A DNA stretch of 55,239 nt from positions 1 to 55,239 of the forward strand of contig JAKSDO010000255.1 in the NCBI GenBank assembly GCA_022360055.1, read 5' to 3'. The DNA comes from Cytophagales bacterium. GTDB lineage: Bacteria; Bacteroidota; Bacteroidia; Cytophagales; Cyclobacteriaceae. Shown here one piece after another: positions 17,615 through 28,065 of this stretch (positions are counted from its first letter, which is position 1; each line of letters opens with the position of its first letter). A program made the translations under genes and the position numbers. The notes under the pieces are model-generated. The model saw only the letters and a program-made list of their open reading frames with translations, did not search any database and was not told the origin of the DNA.

Positions 17615-20600
17615 CTAAGATTCATGGATTTCCGTCTTTCCGTATTTCGAAGGAATGACTCCAAAATGATTTTTGAAGCATTGGCTAAAATATCTTGGAG
17701 AACTGAAACCAGTATTGTAGGCGATTTCAGAAATATTTTTAGTAGGATCGGTAAGCAAAATATCCGCAGCTTTTTTTAGTCGAATGGTTTGGATAAAATC
17801 ATTTGGTGTTTGCCCGGTGATGGTTTTAATCTTTTTAAAGAATAGAGTTCTGCTCATGCCCATTTCATAGGCAAAATTGGTTACTGAAAAATCTGAATCC
17901 ATTATATGGTCTTCAATTAATTTCTGTGCGTTTTCCATAAAAACCTGGTCGATTCGGTTGATGGCCATACTTATGGTAGAAGCATCTACGTCAGTGCTGA
18001 ATTTTTCCTGCAGGCGTTTTCTGTTTTCAAACAGATTTTCAATTCTTGCAATTAGTGCCCTGGAACTGAAAGGCTTAGTAATATAAGAATCAGCACCACA
18101 CTCAAAGCCTTTTACCTGATCTTCATCTGCAACGAGGGCAGTTACCATTGCCACGGGTATGTGACTCGTATTGATATTTCGTTTGAGCTTTTTGCACATT
18201 TCAAAACCGGAAAGTACAGGCATTTTCACATCTGCTATGATGATATCCGGTTGTAATTCCAATGCCTTATTCAGTCCTTCATTTCCATCTTTAGCGATTT
18301 CAATATGATATTTATCGACAAACAGGTTCTTGATTGCTAATCTGATTTCTTCATTATCATCAACGATCAATAGAATAGGGGCTTCGTCTGCGGAGAGCTC
18401 CGTTATTCCATTTTGATCAGATCTTGCATTTTCTACAGAACTAAAAATCAAATCCTTATCCATTGAAAACTGATTTTCAACTTTATCCGTGGATATAAGC
18501 TCAGGATCGTGATGTTGATGCCCCTTTTTCAGAATTACCGTAAATGTTGTACCCATCCCCAGCTCACTTTCGCATTTGATATTGCCGTTGTGCGCTTTGA
18601 CAATACTCTGGGACAAGGCTAAACCTATTCCGCTTCCGTAGTACTCGTTGTGTTCCTTTTTCGAGTCGAATTGGAAAAAACGATTAAAAACTTTACCAAT
18701 TTCCTCTTTGGGAATACCATTGCCGTTATCAGACACACTTATGAGTAGGTGATCAATTTTATTGGCAAAATTTATACTCACTTTCCCTTTTTCTTCCGAA
18801 ACATGATTGAATGCATTGGAGAGCAAATTATAAAACACCTTGTCCATTTGGATTGGATCGTACCAAACTGAAACATGATCTGTATCCTTATCAAATGAAT
18901 ATTCGATATTTTTCTCTTCAGCAATTTCAGAAAAAGCATCGAATATCTCCTCCAAATATGGCACAATATCGTTTTCCTGAAATCTGAGCTTCAAATGCCC
19001 CTGTTCAATTTTTCTAAAATCAAGTAATTCCCTGTTAAGATTTTTCAGTCTTTTGGCATTTCGAAATATTTGAGCTAATGGATGCCTTAATTCTTTAGAA
19101 ATCCTGGACTTTGAGAATATATGTTCAATGGAGCTTAGAATAATTGTGAGCGGGGTCATGAACTCATGACTGATGTTTGTAAAGAACTGAAGTTTGTAAA
19201 GGTTCAATTCCTTGATCCGGCTTTTTTCCTTTCTTTCATTTTTTAACTGGTAGACCAGCCTGACTTTTCCCAAATAAAAATAGTTGAACAAAAAAACCAT
19301 ACCTAAAAATAAACCCAGATAGAAAGTATAGGCATACCATGTTCGTGATATTGGAGGTTCAAGAAATATCCGAATTGATTTTTCTTCCGTAATCGGGTGA
19401 TATACCACATTAGTTCCTCTGACTTTAAAAGTGTATTCACCAGGATTAAGGTTGGTATACGTCACGGATGTATTAAACTTTGCATCTACCCAATCTTCAT
19501 CAAATCCTTCAAGTTTATATTGATATTTGTTCTTTAATACAGGATTGTAGTTGCATGCGGAATAACTGATATTGAAAACGGTGTGCTCAGGTTTTAATGT
19601 GAATGAGTTTGTGACGGATATATCGGAGGATAAAATGTTTGATGCATCGTTTGCCTTAATTTCTTCATTGTTCACTTTAAGACTTGAAAATTGGATTTCA
19701 TATTGAGTGTCAGGCTGAATGAGGTCTTCTTCTCTAAATGAGATAAGACCGTCTATACCTCCAACAAAAATCTCTCCGCTACGCGTCTGCAGTAAAGCAG
19801 CATAGTTTAGTTCTTCCAATGGAAATCCTGATTCTCCTTCATAATTGAAGAACAGGTTATCCTCAATATCAAAACGCGACAATCCTTTGCTGGTGGAAAC
19901 CCAGAGATTTCCAAACCTTGATTCACAAATGCCAAAGACAAAATCGCTGGGTAAGTTATTCTTTGCCTTGTTGTAGCTTGTAAATGTATTTTCGATTCTA
20001 TTATACAGACTTATTCCACCATCTTCTGTTCCAATCCAAAGCCTGAAAAGATGATCTTCTTCGATGCAATTGATCCCGTTGCTGGCTATCGATAAACTGT
20101 CGTTTTGAGCATGCAAATATTTTTTGAGTTCTTTGGTTTTTGTATTGAAATGCCAAAGACCTCCAAACTCTGTTCCAATCCATAAGTTCTTTTTGCTATC
20201 TTGGAATAATTCCTTAACTATTTCATAGTTAATTTCTTTACCATAGATTTTTTCAGAGAAAAAATCCGTAAAGCTTTCATCAGCCAAATTGAAACGTTTA
20301 ACACCTAATTCTGTGGCCAGCAAATAATCTGTTCCGAATGGAATAATGGAATTAACATGCTTAATTTCATTATTATAATGTTTGAATTTGTTTGTTGATA
20401 AGTCAAGAATATTCAGGCCTCCCTGAAATGTCCCAATAAAAAGATAATTTTGATTTGATAAAAACAGCGATTTTATATTAGTCTGCGAGGGCCCGGAAGA
20501 AGTATTTGATTGGGGATAATGAACGAATCTATAATTCTTGCGATCAAAGAAATCAATTCCGCCTCCCTCGGTTCCGATCCAGATGTTTCCATCTTCATCT

Positions 20601-21700
20601 TCTACAATAGGTCCAATAACCGGATAGCTAGGCTTTTCAGTGGAGGCAACATTATTATATTCCGTATAGATATGATTAGATATTCTTCCATAGTTTACAC
20701 CACCAAAATAGGTTCCGATCCATAAATTGTTATCATTAGAAAGATAAATGCAGTGAATGGAATTATGACTTAGCCCTTTCTTGGAATACTCAGAAACATC
20801 AATAAAGGATGTGGTATTTTTGTTTAAATCAAAAATGGCCAGTCCTTTGAATGTTCCTACCCATATTCTTCCGGTTTTATCTTCTACCAAATCTCGAACT
20901 GTGATATTTTTTAAATAGAAAGGGCTTGATGTTTCATCAACGGTTTCAAAGGTCTTTTTATAGCTATCATAAATGATCAATCCATTATACCTGGTAGCTA
21001 TCCAGAGTCTCTCATGAGAATCAACCAGAAGATTAAATATTGACATTTTTTCATGAATAGGAATTTTGATTACCTCCTTTTTATGTGAATGGATTTTAAT
21101 TATCTGGTTATTTAACTCATCTGCGATCCAGAGCGCACCGCGTTTGTCCTGATAAACAACAGAATATTCTTTCTCTCCCGGATATATTTCAGGATATCTG
21201 ATAAAGCTACCTGTGATGGAATCATAAGTCAGGATTTCATCCCTGGAGGAAACCAAAACATTACCATTGTATAAGGTTATATGATCAACCACATTTAGCT
21301 TGTGCCTTTTGAAAGTCATAGTTTCCAGGTCAAGACTTGATACCGAACCCATATCCGACCTCAACCACAGCGTATTATTTTGTTGTACTATGTCGATGAT
21401 ATTGTAATCCTGAATAGTAGTACTGTCTTCCAGATCGGGATAAAATTGCTTCATATAAATCCCATCCCAGCAGTTCAATCCATTTCGCGTACCAAACCAC
21501 ATTCTTTTTAAATGATCCTGATGGATTGCCAATACCGAAACCTGGCTAAGACCATCTTCCAACCCAACTTTTTCAAAGGATATATTTTGCGCATTGCTTT
21601 GCAAAGGGCTACAAATTAGAAGTATTGCAAAATCAACACAACATAGTAGAATCAGGGAGCGATATGATATTTGTTTAGAAACGACCAATACAATTTCCAT
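17615..21700 (-). CDS. hybrid two-component system sensor-regulator (HTCS)
   Basis: The 1361-residue protein joins all parts of a two-component system. After a signal/anchor (about 1-38) come repeated propeller blades of the WIGT...GG type (about 40-660, two seven-bladed propellers expected), a Y_Y_Y domain (about 700-780), a transmembrane helix (about 789-810), HisKA with phospho-acceptor His845 (NISHEFMTP), HATPase with NLLSNAFNH and SDNGNGIP, a receiver with Asp1157 (IIADVKMP) and Lys1209, and a C-terminal AraC-type helix-turn-helix. HTCS proteins sense an oligosaccharide in the periplasm and switch on the neighbouring utilization locus. The adjacent lyase, GH88 and SusC/D genes suggest an unsaturated glycosaminoglycan disaccharide as ligand. 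It is convergent with the enolase-like gene (4 bp between stops) and divergent from GH88. Confidence 0.95.
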   Translation of the reverse strand: MEIVLVVSKQISYRSLILLCCVDFAILLICSPLQSNAQNISFEKVGLEDGLSQVSVLAIHQDHLKRMWFGTRNGLNCWDGIYMKQFYPDLEDSTTIQDYNIIDIVQQNNTLWLRSDMGSVSSLDLETMTFKRHKLNVVDHITLYNGNVLVSSRDEILTYDSITGSFIRYPEIYPGEKEYSVVYQDKRGALWIADELNNQIIKIHSHKKEVIKIPIHEKMSIFNLLVDSHERLWIATRYNGLIIYDSYKKTFETVDETSSPFYLKNITVRDLVEDKTGRIWVGTFKGLAIFDLNKNTTSFIDVSEYSKKGLSHNSIHCIYLSNDNNLWIGTYFGGVNYGRISNHIYTEYNNVASTEKPSYPVIGPIVEDEDGNIWIGTEGGGIDFFDRKNYRFVHYPQSNTSSGPSQTNIKSLFLSNQNYLFIGTFQGGLNILDLSTNKFKHYNNEIKHVNSIIPFGTDYLLATELGVKRFNLADESFTDFFSEKIYGKEINYEIVKELFQDSKKNLWIGTEFGGLWHFNTKTKELKKYLHAQNDSLSIASNGINCIEEDHLFRLWIGTEDGGISLYNRIENTFTSYNKAKNNLPSDFVFGICESRFGNLWVSTSKGLSRFDIEDNLFFNYEGESGFPLEELNYAALLQTRSGEIFVGGIDGLISFREEDLIQPDTQYEIQFSSLKVNNEEIKANDASNILSSDISVTNSFTLKPEHTVFNISYSACNYNPVLKNKYQYKLEGFDEDWVDAKFNTSVTYTNLNPGEYTFKVRGTNVVYHPITEEKSIRIFLEPPISRTWYAYTFYLGLFLGMVFLFNYFYLGKVRLVYQLKNERKEKSRIKELNLYKLQFFTNISHEFMTPLTIILSSIEHIFSKSRISKELRHPLAQIFRNAKRLKNLNRELLDFRKIEQGHLKLRFQENDIVPYLEEIFDAFSEIAEEKNIEYSFDKDTDHVSVWYDPIQMDKVFYNLLSNAFNHVSEEKGKVSINFANKIDHLLISVSDNGNGIPKEEIGKVFNRFFQFDSKKEHNEYYGSGIGLALSQSIVKAHNGNIKCESELGMGTTFTVILKKGHQHHDPELISTDKVENQFSMDKDLIFSSVENARSDQNGITELSADEAPILLIVDDNEEIRLAIKNLFVDKYHIEIAKDGNEGLNKALELQPDIIIADVKMPVLSGFEMCKKLKRNINTSHIPVAMVTALVADEDQVKGFECGADSYITKPFSSRALIARIENLFENRKRLQEKFSTDVDASTISMAINRIDQVFMENAQKLIEDHIMDSDFSVTNFAYEMGMSRTLFFKKIKTITGQTPNDFIQTIRLKKAADILLTDPTKNISEIAYNTGFSSPRYFSQCFKNHFGVIPSKYGKTEIHES

Positions 21701-22000
21701 TTGGCTATCGAAGTTATTAATAAACCTCGATTAGGTCATCTTAATATGCTTCAAATTACTGAATTTTGATTTTTAAGTATATGCAATAATTGTACTAAAT
21801 CATCAATTTTCGTACACGCTCCTAATCACATTCTCTCATTTTTCATTCTGATAATCAATCACTTAGTTCTGAATGCACAAATTTGATGCAATTGCGAATT
21901 TATTTGCTCTATCACCCTGTCATTCACATTTAGTTTTACCATCTGTAAAAGTGCATTACCAGTGTAAAAGAATCACCCAGATATTAGATAAGGATAATCA
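21701..22000. promoter_or_regulatory. divergent HTCS/GH88 promoter region with repeated TGTAAAAG
   Basis: TTTTACCATCTGTAAAAG at 21934-21951 contains a six-base inverted repeat (TTTTAC and GTAAAA). The 8-mer TGTAAAAG recurs 19 bp later (21963-21970), also preceded by ATTACCAG. The segment 21936-21953 resembles 14191-14207 upstream of the lyase. Tandem sites about two helical turns apart fit an AraC-type regulator such as the HTCS. The rest of the gap shows nothing specific. Confidence 0.4.
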
Positions 22001-23260
22001 ATGAATATTTTTTACTCAAATTTACTAAAAGCTGTATCCGTTATCATCTTACTGATGTGTTGCAATAAAAATGTCAATCAGGGTACATCGCAATCCCTAA
22101 ACGACTTTGCAGTAGATAACCTGGCTCTTGCAAGCGGGCAAATTGACCTTCAGCTACAGGTAGCCATAGAAAAGCAGAGAATCCCTCGAACTCAACATGA
22201 AGACGGTTCAATTCAGTTTACTCATAATGGCAACTTTGATTGGACCGAAGGTTTTTTCCCAGGTACTTGCTGGTACCTGTATTCTTTTACCGGTGATGAA
22301 AAATACAGAAATGCTGCTGAGACATTACAGGACTTGATAAAAGATCATCGGTTTCTTACCACTAATCACGATTTGGGATTTGTTTTTAATTGCTCATATG
22401 GAGCCGGATACAGAATCACCAAAAACGAAGATTTTAAACAAATACTCCTTGATGCTGCAAACAGCCTCATTCAAAGATATAATCCGACTGTTGGATGCAT
22501 ACTGTCCTGGAATGTCGATCGAGGTTGGCAATCATCGAGAGGATGGCTATTTCCTGTGATCATCGATAATATGATGAATCTGGAATTGCTATTTGAGGCC
22601 TCTGAAATTACAGGTGATCCCATTTACAGAGATATAGCTATTTCTCATGCGAATACAACCTTGAAAAATCATTTCAGGGATGATTTTAGCTCATATCATG
22701 TTATAGATTATAATCCTCAGACTGGTGCGGTTCGATCTAAGCAGACTGCCCAGGGTTATGCGCATGAATCCGCCTGGGCGCGCGGACAGGCATGGGGTTT
22801 GTATGGATACACGATTTGTTATCGCTATACAAAAGATCCGGCATACCTTGAGGCTGCTGAGAAGATTGCCAATTTCATTTTGTCTAACCCGAATATGCCC
22901 GAAGACCTTGTTCCCTATTGGGATTACAATTCGCCAAAGATTCCGAATGACTTTCGAGATGTGTCAGCTGCAGCTATTACGGCTTCGGCACTTATAGAGT
23001 TGGTTGAGTATTCAGAAAGAGATTATTTAAAATCTGCCAAGGCAATCCTGAGAAGCCTTTCCTCAGCTACTTACAAAGCTGACCAAGGTACTAATAATCA
23101 TTTCATATTGAAGCACAGCGTAGGAAGTATTCCTCATGGAGCCGAAATCGATGTACCTCTTGTTTATGCCGACTACTACTATGTGGAGTCGTTAATTCGG
23201 CTTCATAAATCAGAGATTAAAAACCAGGAAGTCTTCGTTTCCGGTATTTCAGTTAAATGA
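22001..23260 (+). CDS. GH88 unsaturated glucuronyl hydrolase, lipoprotein
   Basis: The 419-residue protein reads through as an alpha6/alpha6 barrel of family GH88. The two acidic residues essential in Bacillus UGL correspond to Asp124 in NHDLGF and Asp189 in IIDNMMN, and the family segment CILSWN is present (166-171). The signal MLLMCC-type lipobox gives a lipidated Cys at about 20-21, so the enzyme probably faces the periplasm. It hydrates the 4,5-double bond left by the lyase and releases the unsaturated uronic acid from the disaccharide, the last step before monosaccharide import. It is divergent from the HTCS and followed by SusC/SusD. Some members prefer sulfated disaccharides; this is not decided by the visible motifs. 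Confidence 0.93.
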   Translation: MNIFYSNLLKAVSVIILLMCCNKNVNQGTSQSLNDFAVDNLALASGQIDLQLQVAIEKQRIPRTQHEDGSIQFTHNGNFDWTEGFFPGTCWYLYSFTGDEKYRNAAETLQDLIKDHRFLTTNHDLGFVFNCSYGAGYRITKNEDFKQILLDAANSLIQRYNPTVGCILSWNVDRGWQSSRGWLFPVIIDNMMNLELLFEASEITGDPIYRDIAISHANTTLKNHFRDDFSSYHVIDYNPQTGAVRSKQTAQGYAHESAWARGQAWGLYGYTICYRYTKDPAYLEAAEKIANFILSNPNMPEDLVPYWDYNSPKIPNDFRDVSAAAITASALIELVEYSERDYLKSAKAILRSLSSATYKADQGTNNHFILKHSVGSIPHGAEIDVPLVYADYYYVESLIRLHKSEIKNQEVFVSGISVK

Positions 23261-23379
23261 TACAATTACCAACCGGATTTCAAAAATTTTGAATTGAATG
23301 ACTGTGGATAGATTTAGGTTAAACCGTCAATTGGATAAGATTTACTAAACATTCTTTTAATCACTAAAAACTAGATTTT

Positions 23380-26370
23380 ATGAAAAAGTTCAACTATTTA
23401 CGGCAAATCCTCAATATCGAGAGATGGCCGAAAACGCGATTAACGATCATGCTTTGGTTGTTGATCGCCTCGACTGGATGGGCTCAGAGCGGAACCATAA
23501 CCGGGAAAGTGACGAGTTTGGAAAACAGCGATGGTTTACCAGGCGTAAGTATTCTGGTTAAAGGCACCTCAACCGGTGTAATTACAGATATCAATGGCGA
23601 TTATTCAATTGAAGCTTCAAGTTCGGATATATTAGTATTCTCTTATGTTGGGTATGTGACAGAAGAGGTAGAAATAGGAAGTAAGTCTGTAATTGACCTT
23701 TCAATGACTCCCGATATAACTTCATTGGAAGAAATCATAGTGGTAGGGTATGGTACCATGAAAAAAAGTGATTTAACCGGTGCCGTATCTCAGGTAACAG
23801 CTGAAGATTTTGAAAAGCAACCCCTTGTAAGGACCGAAGATGCACTTAAAGGACGAGCTGCCGGTGTAGTTGTTTCGAACAACACCGGTACACCTGGTGG
23901 AGATATAAAGATCAGGGTCCGAGGAGCAAATTCAATTACGGGGAATAATGATCCATTAATCGTAATTGATGGAGTGATCGGTGGTAATCTGAGGACATTA
24001 AATACAAATGATATTGCGTCTTTTGATGTGTTGAAAGATGCTTCCGCAACGGCCATTTATGGGTCAAGAGGGGCAAATGGTGTGATCATAGTAAATACAA
24101 AAAAAGGTTCAGGTGCGCCTCAATTGGAACTCAATTACTTTCATAGCATTGCCAATGTTCCTGACAGAATCGACATTATGAGTGCCCGGCAATTCTCAGA
24201 ATTATACGACAGGCCGATCACAAAAGCTACTGACTACCAGGACGAATATCTTCAGACCGGGCATGCGGATAATCTTCAGTTTAACATAAGCGGTAAAGCG
24301 AATAAAATTGGTTATTTCGTTTCAGGCGGGTATGTTACTCAAACTGGCAACATCATCAATACCGGGTATGACAGGTACAATATCAGGGCGAACCTGAATA
24401 TGGATGTTACTGAAAAATTGAAAATTGGACTAAATGTCTTTGGCAGCCGTGAGAAAAGAAAAAACTTTACTCAGGGGGGATTAAGGCCGGATAGTGATCA
24501 ACGAGCAGGTATTACAGCTGCTCTTTCCTGGGACCCTACACTTCCTCCTTGGAATGATGACGGGACACCTAACATTACTTCTCCATTTGGTTCCATATTG
24601 GACAATCCGCTTATTGTACAAACCAATAGAGACAATAATTCATGGGAAGATCGGATAAACACGAATCTGAATATATCCTACGATATACTGGAAGAACTAA
24701 AGTTCACGTCTATCTTAGGTATAAATCTATACAACACCATGTATGAAAATTATCAGGATTATCAAATCTATAATGCAAACGGATTTGCCGGAGCCGGTGG
24801 AGGTCATAGTAGAACCGAGGGTTACCAGTGGAGCAATATTCTAACCTGGAATAAAGAAATTGGTAAACACAATATTAAGCTAACCGGTATATATGAGATC
24901 ACAGGTTCGGAAAGAAGAAATGGAGGGTTCAGCGCAACTAACTATATATTCCCTGCTACCTATGCTGTACTTGAAATTGCAGAGATTCAAAGAGCTAATG
25001 CTGATTATAATAAAAATACCCTGCAATCTTATGTGGGAAGGCTTGAATATAACTTTAATAACAACCTGTTTGTAACCGGAACCATAAGGCATGACGCTTC
25101 TTCAAAATTTAGAGAAGATCAACGCTCCGCAACTTTTCCTTCGGTAGGTTTAGCATATAGCTTGGGTGAAGCTGGTTTTATTCAGAGCAACAACCTTTTT
25201 GACAATATAAAACTCAGAGCTGGTTATGGAGAAACCGGCAATCAGAATGTAGACAATTATCTGACATACCCTACGTTATCCACCGGAGCTAATTATCCGT
25301 TGGACGGTGCTACCGAAACAGTAGGATTAGCTCCCGGTCGATTTGCAAACCCAAATCTCCATTGGGAAACCACAAAGCAAATCAATGCGGGTATTGATTT
25401 TATGTTCCTTGAAGGTCGATTGAACTTCTCAGTAGATTACTACAAGAAGAATACAACCGACCTCTTGCTAAACGTTCCGGTTCCCGCTTTTGCCGGAGGA
25501 GGAACGATCACAGCAAACCAAGGTGAAGTGCAAAATAGCGGATTTGAATTCTTGTTGTCCGGTATCGTGATTGACAATGATAAATGGAATTGGAATTCTT
25601 CTTTCACAGCTTCAAAAAACAATAATGAAGTAATTTCTCTTGCAGGGGGCCAAACACAGCAGGTCACGGGATCTACAGTCATTGGTGGAACTGGATTAAG
25701 CACACATATATATAGAGTCGGAGAACCATTGGGATCATTCTATGGAGCACAGTTTTTAGGTACTTGGAAAACCTCGGATGCAGAAGATAATGACGCTGCA
25801 CCAGGTGACGCAAAATACCTGACCGATGAGAATGGTGATTTGATATTGGACATTATTGGAAACGGGACCCCAAAATTCAATTGGGGATGGAACAATACGG
25901 TGAATTTTGGAGGTTTTGATTTCAACATGTTTATTACCGGTGCACATGATTTTCAAATTCTTAACGCAACAAGGTCTATGATTTCTCTTGCAACCGGAAA
26001 TGTTTTACATGCAACAAGCACTGAATATCTAAACCGTTGGACACCTGAAAATGAGAACGATATTCCTGCATCCGGTCAAAATATCAATCAGTCCACAAGA
26101 TATATTGAAGATGGAGATTTTGTAAGACTCAGTAACCTGTCATTAGGATATACAATACCTGTCAGCAAAGGTATAAGATCACTGAGACTTTATATAAGTG
26201 CTCAAAATGCATTTATTATCACCAATTATAGTGGGTATGATCCTGAATCTTCATCGGCATCTAATTCTGTATCTGCCGGCATCAATAATAATGATGTGGC
26301 CACAGGACTTGATTATGGAGCTATTCCAAATCCAAAGACGTACACATTTGGTATTAACATTGGCATCTAA
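23380..26370 (+). CDS. SusC-like TonB-dependent transporter
   Basis: This 996-residue outer membrane transporter has a signal peptide ending near GWAQ, a carboxypeptidase-regulatory-like domain (GTITGKVTSLENSDGLPGV, about 38-115), a TonB-box/plug start EEIIVVGYGTMKKSDLTGAV, a plug with the typical VLKDASATAIYGSRGANGV, and a long barrel ending in TYTFGINIGI. It has no STN domain, which fits HTCS rather than sigma/anti-sigma control. With the SusD 11 bp downstream it forms the lidded import complex for oligosaccharides. Its place after GH88 assigns it to the glycosaminoglycan locus. Ligand identity is inferred from neighbours only. Confidence 0.96.
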   Translation: MKKFNYLRQILNIERWPKTRLTIMLWLLIASTGWAQSGTITGKVTSLENSDGLPGVSILVKGTSTGVITDINGDYSIEASSSDILVFSYVGYVTEEVEIGSKSVIDLSMTPDITSLEEIIVVGYGTMKKSDLTGAVSQVTAEDFEKQPLVRTEDALKGRAAGVVVSNNTGTPGGDIKIRVRGANSITGNNDPLIVIDGVIGGNLRTLNTNDIASFDVLKDASATAIYGSRGANGVIIVNTKKGSGAPQLELNYFHSIANVPDRIDIMSARQFSELYDRPITKATDYQDEYLQTGHADNLQFNISGKANKIGYFVSGGYVTQTGNIINTGYDRYNIRANLNMDVTEKLKIGLNVFGSREKRKNFTQGGLRPDSDQRAGITAALSWDPTLPPWNDDGTPNITSPFGSILDNPLIVQTNRDNNSWEDRINTNLNISYDILEELKFTSILGINLYNTMYENYQDYQIYNANGFAGAGGGHSRTEGYQWSNILTWNKEIGKHNIKLTGIYEITGSERRNGGFSATNYIFPATYAVLEIAEIQRANADYNKNTLQSYVGRLEYNFNNNLFVTGTIRHDASSKFREDQRSATFPSVGLAYSLGEAGFIQSNNLFDNIKLRAGYGETGNQNVDNYLTYPTLSTGANYPLDGATETVGLAPGRFANPNLHWETTKQINAGIDFMFLEGRLNFSVDYYKKNTTDLLLNVPVPAFAGGGTITANQGEVQNSGFEFLLSGIVIDNDKWNWNSSFTASKNNNEVISLAGGQTQQVTGSTVIGGTGLSTHIYRVGEPLGSFYGAQFLGTWKTSDAEDNDAAPGDAKYLTDENGDLILDIIGNGTPKFNWGWNNTVNFGGFDFNMFITGAHDFQILNATRSMISLATGNVLHATSTEYLNRWTPENENDIPASGQNINQSTRYIEDGDFVRLSNLSLGYTIPVSKGIRSLRLYISAQNAFIITNYSGYDPESSSASNSVSAGINNNDVATGLDYGAIPNPKTYTFGINIGI

Positions 26371-26381
26371 AAAATTGAATC

Positions 26382-27890
26382 ATGAAACGATATAAATTAG
26401 TAATCTCAAAAATGCTGGTAATTCTAATTCCAGCAAGTCTGCTCATCGGTTGTGTGAATCTGGATGAAGAACCTGGTAAAGCGTTGCTTTCTCCCGAAGT
26501 TCTGACAACACCGGAGGCTCTTGACGCTGCCCTGGCCGGAGCATACCGCCAGGTACAAAACAATGCGAGATGGTCGCATTTCTATATTCCCGGATATGGA
26601 GGTGACGATATTACCACGCATAGCGCAAGTAACAAGGCCGGATTCCGGGCATTTGATCAACGAAATGTAACACCTACTACTGAACGGGTAAGCAATCATT
26701 GGAATGCTATGTATTTACCTATGAGGTCGATTAACAACGTAATAGAAAGTCAGGATAAAATAGTTGGCGGCGATACCGAACTGATAAATGCGAAAATTGG
26801 AGAAGCCTATTTCCTTAGAGGATTGTTGTACTTCTATTTGACAAGAAGTTTTGGTAAAGTACCGTTACAACTGTCATCAGTCCCTGATCCGGAACTTGGA
26901 GTATCGGAGATACTCGATATCTACAACCAAATTGAAGCGGATTTCTTAGAGGCAGAAAAGCTGTTGCCGGTAATAAATTCCGCCTCTCCTGGTTCTGCCA
27001 ACAGACCTAATAAAGGCTCGGCAAATGCCTTCCTGGCTAAACTTTATCTTTACTGGGGAGGTTGGCCATTAAAGGATAACAGCAAATATCAAAAGTCTGC
27101 CGAAAGAGCCAAAATGGTTATTGATAATGCCTCGAATCACGGTTTTGCAATGGTCGATGATATGAACACGTTGTGGTCAGAAAAAGATGAAAATCGCTTC
27201 AATTCCGAAGGAGTTTTTACCCTGGTAATGTGTCGTCCTTGCGGGGGAGCTTATGGCAACCGAACCACTGGCAGATTGGGTTATCCCGGTGATGTTGGCG
27301 GATGGACCGAAACTTTTGCTGAGGTGAAATTCATGAACGATATGCCTGAAGGCCATCGAAAAGATGCATCGTATGTAACTGAGCTGGAAATTGATGGTGT
27401 TTTGACCAATTGGACAGAGTTTGAGAATGAACCTCGACCACTTTTGAAAAAGGTAACCGGACTTGCTGAAGAGATACCTCCTACCAGCAACAATTCAAAT
27501 AACAATATCAATCGATATTTTATGAGATACGCGGAGGTGTTATTGACATATGCCGAGGCTTCGGGCCGGGCAGGAAATTCAACTAATGAAGCGTGGGAAG
27601 CATACAACCAGGTGCGCAGAAGAGCTGCAGGGTTGTTGCCATATACCGACACGTATCCATCGGATATAACTTCTGGAGATCTTGCTGAAATAGCGTTTAT
27701 GGAGAGGAAGTGGGAATTATGTGGAGAATTTGAAAGGTGGTATGACATGTGTAGAACCGAGACCGTGGAGGAAGCGCTAAGTGATAGATCGCAAGAGATT
27801 AATCAGATAATTGGTAGTTTGGGAACGGACAACTACTTTACTCCAATTCCTCAAGCGGAAATAGATAAAGCCCCGCAACTTGGAAATTAA
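26382..27890 (+). CDS. SusD-like glycan-binding lipoprotein
   Basis: The 502-residue protein has a lipoprotein signal (LLIGCVNLDEEPG, Cys about 24), the SusD-like N-terminal helical region with AYFLRGLLYFYL, TPR-type helices, and the C-terminal RagB/SusD core (RYFMRYAEVLLTYAEA and AFMERKWELCGEFERWYDM). It forms the hinged lid over the SusC barrel encoded 11 bp upstream and captures oligosaccharides at the cell surface. A strong terminator follows its stop codon, so susC-susD form the end of one transcription unit. Sugar-contact residues cannot be predicted from this alone. Confidence 0.95.
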   Translation: MKRYKLVISKMLVILIPASLLIGCVNLDEEPGKALLSPEVLTTPEALDAALAGAYRQVQNNARWSHFYIPGYGGDDITTHSASNKAGFRAFDQRNVTPTTERVSNHWNAMYLPMRSINNVIESQDKIVGGDTELINAKIGEAYFLRGLLYFYLTRSFGKVPLQLSSVPDPELGVSEILDIYNQIEADFLEAEKLLPVINSASPGSANRPNKGSANAFLAKLYLYWGGWPLKDNSKYQKSAERAKMVIDNASNHGFAMVDDMNTLWSEKDENRFNSEGVFTLVMCRPCGGAYGNRTTGRLGYPGDVGGWTETFAEVKFMNDMPEGHRKDASYVTELEIDGVLTNWTEFENEPRPLLKKVTGLAEEIPPTSNNSNNNINRYFMRYAEVLLTYAEASGRAGNSTNEAWEAYNQVRRRAAGLLPYTDTYPSDITSGDLAEIAFMERKWELCGEFERWYDMCRTETVEEALSDRSQEINQIIGSLGTDNYFTPIPQAEIDKAPQLGN

Positions 27891-27918
27891 TAAAGCCCAT
27901 TGGCAACGGGTTTTAATT

Positions 27919-27956
27919 AAAAAAGCATTTCTGAAATAGATCAGAAATGCTTTTTT
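27919..27956 (+). terminator. rho-independent terminator after susD
   Basis: A perfect stem pairs AAAAGCATTTCTGA (27921-27934) with TCAGAAATGCTTTT (27941-27954) around a six-base loop and runs into six T residues. It closes the susC-susD unit and separates it from the FG-GAP gene. Confidence 0.88.
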
Positions 27957-28065
27957 ATTCGCTTAACAATAAATTTGATCTTTGAAAGAAAAAAAGGATA
28001 TTGAAGATGGCTTCAATAAAATTCCTTTAATCGATTGCTTGTATTTGTATTCTAGATTCAATTAA

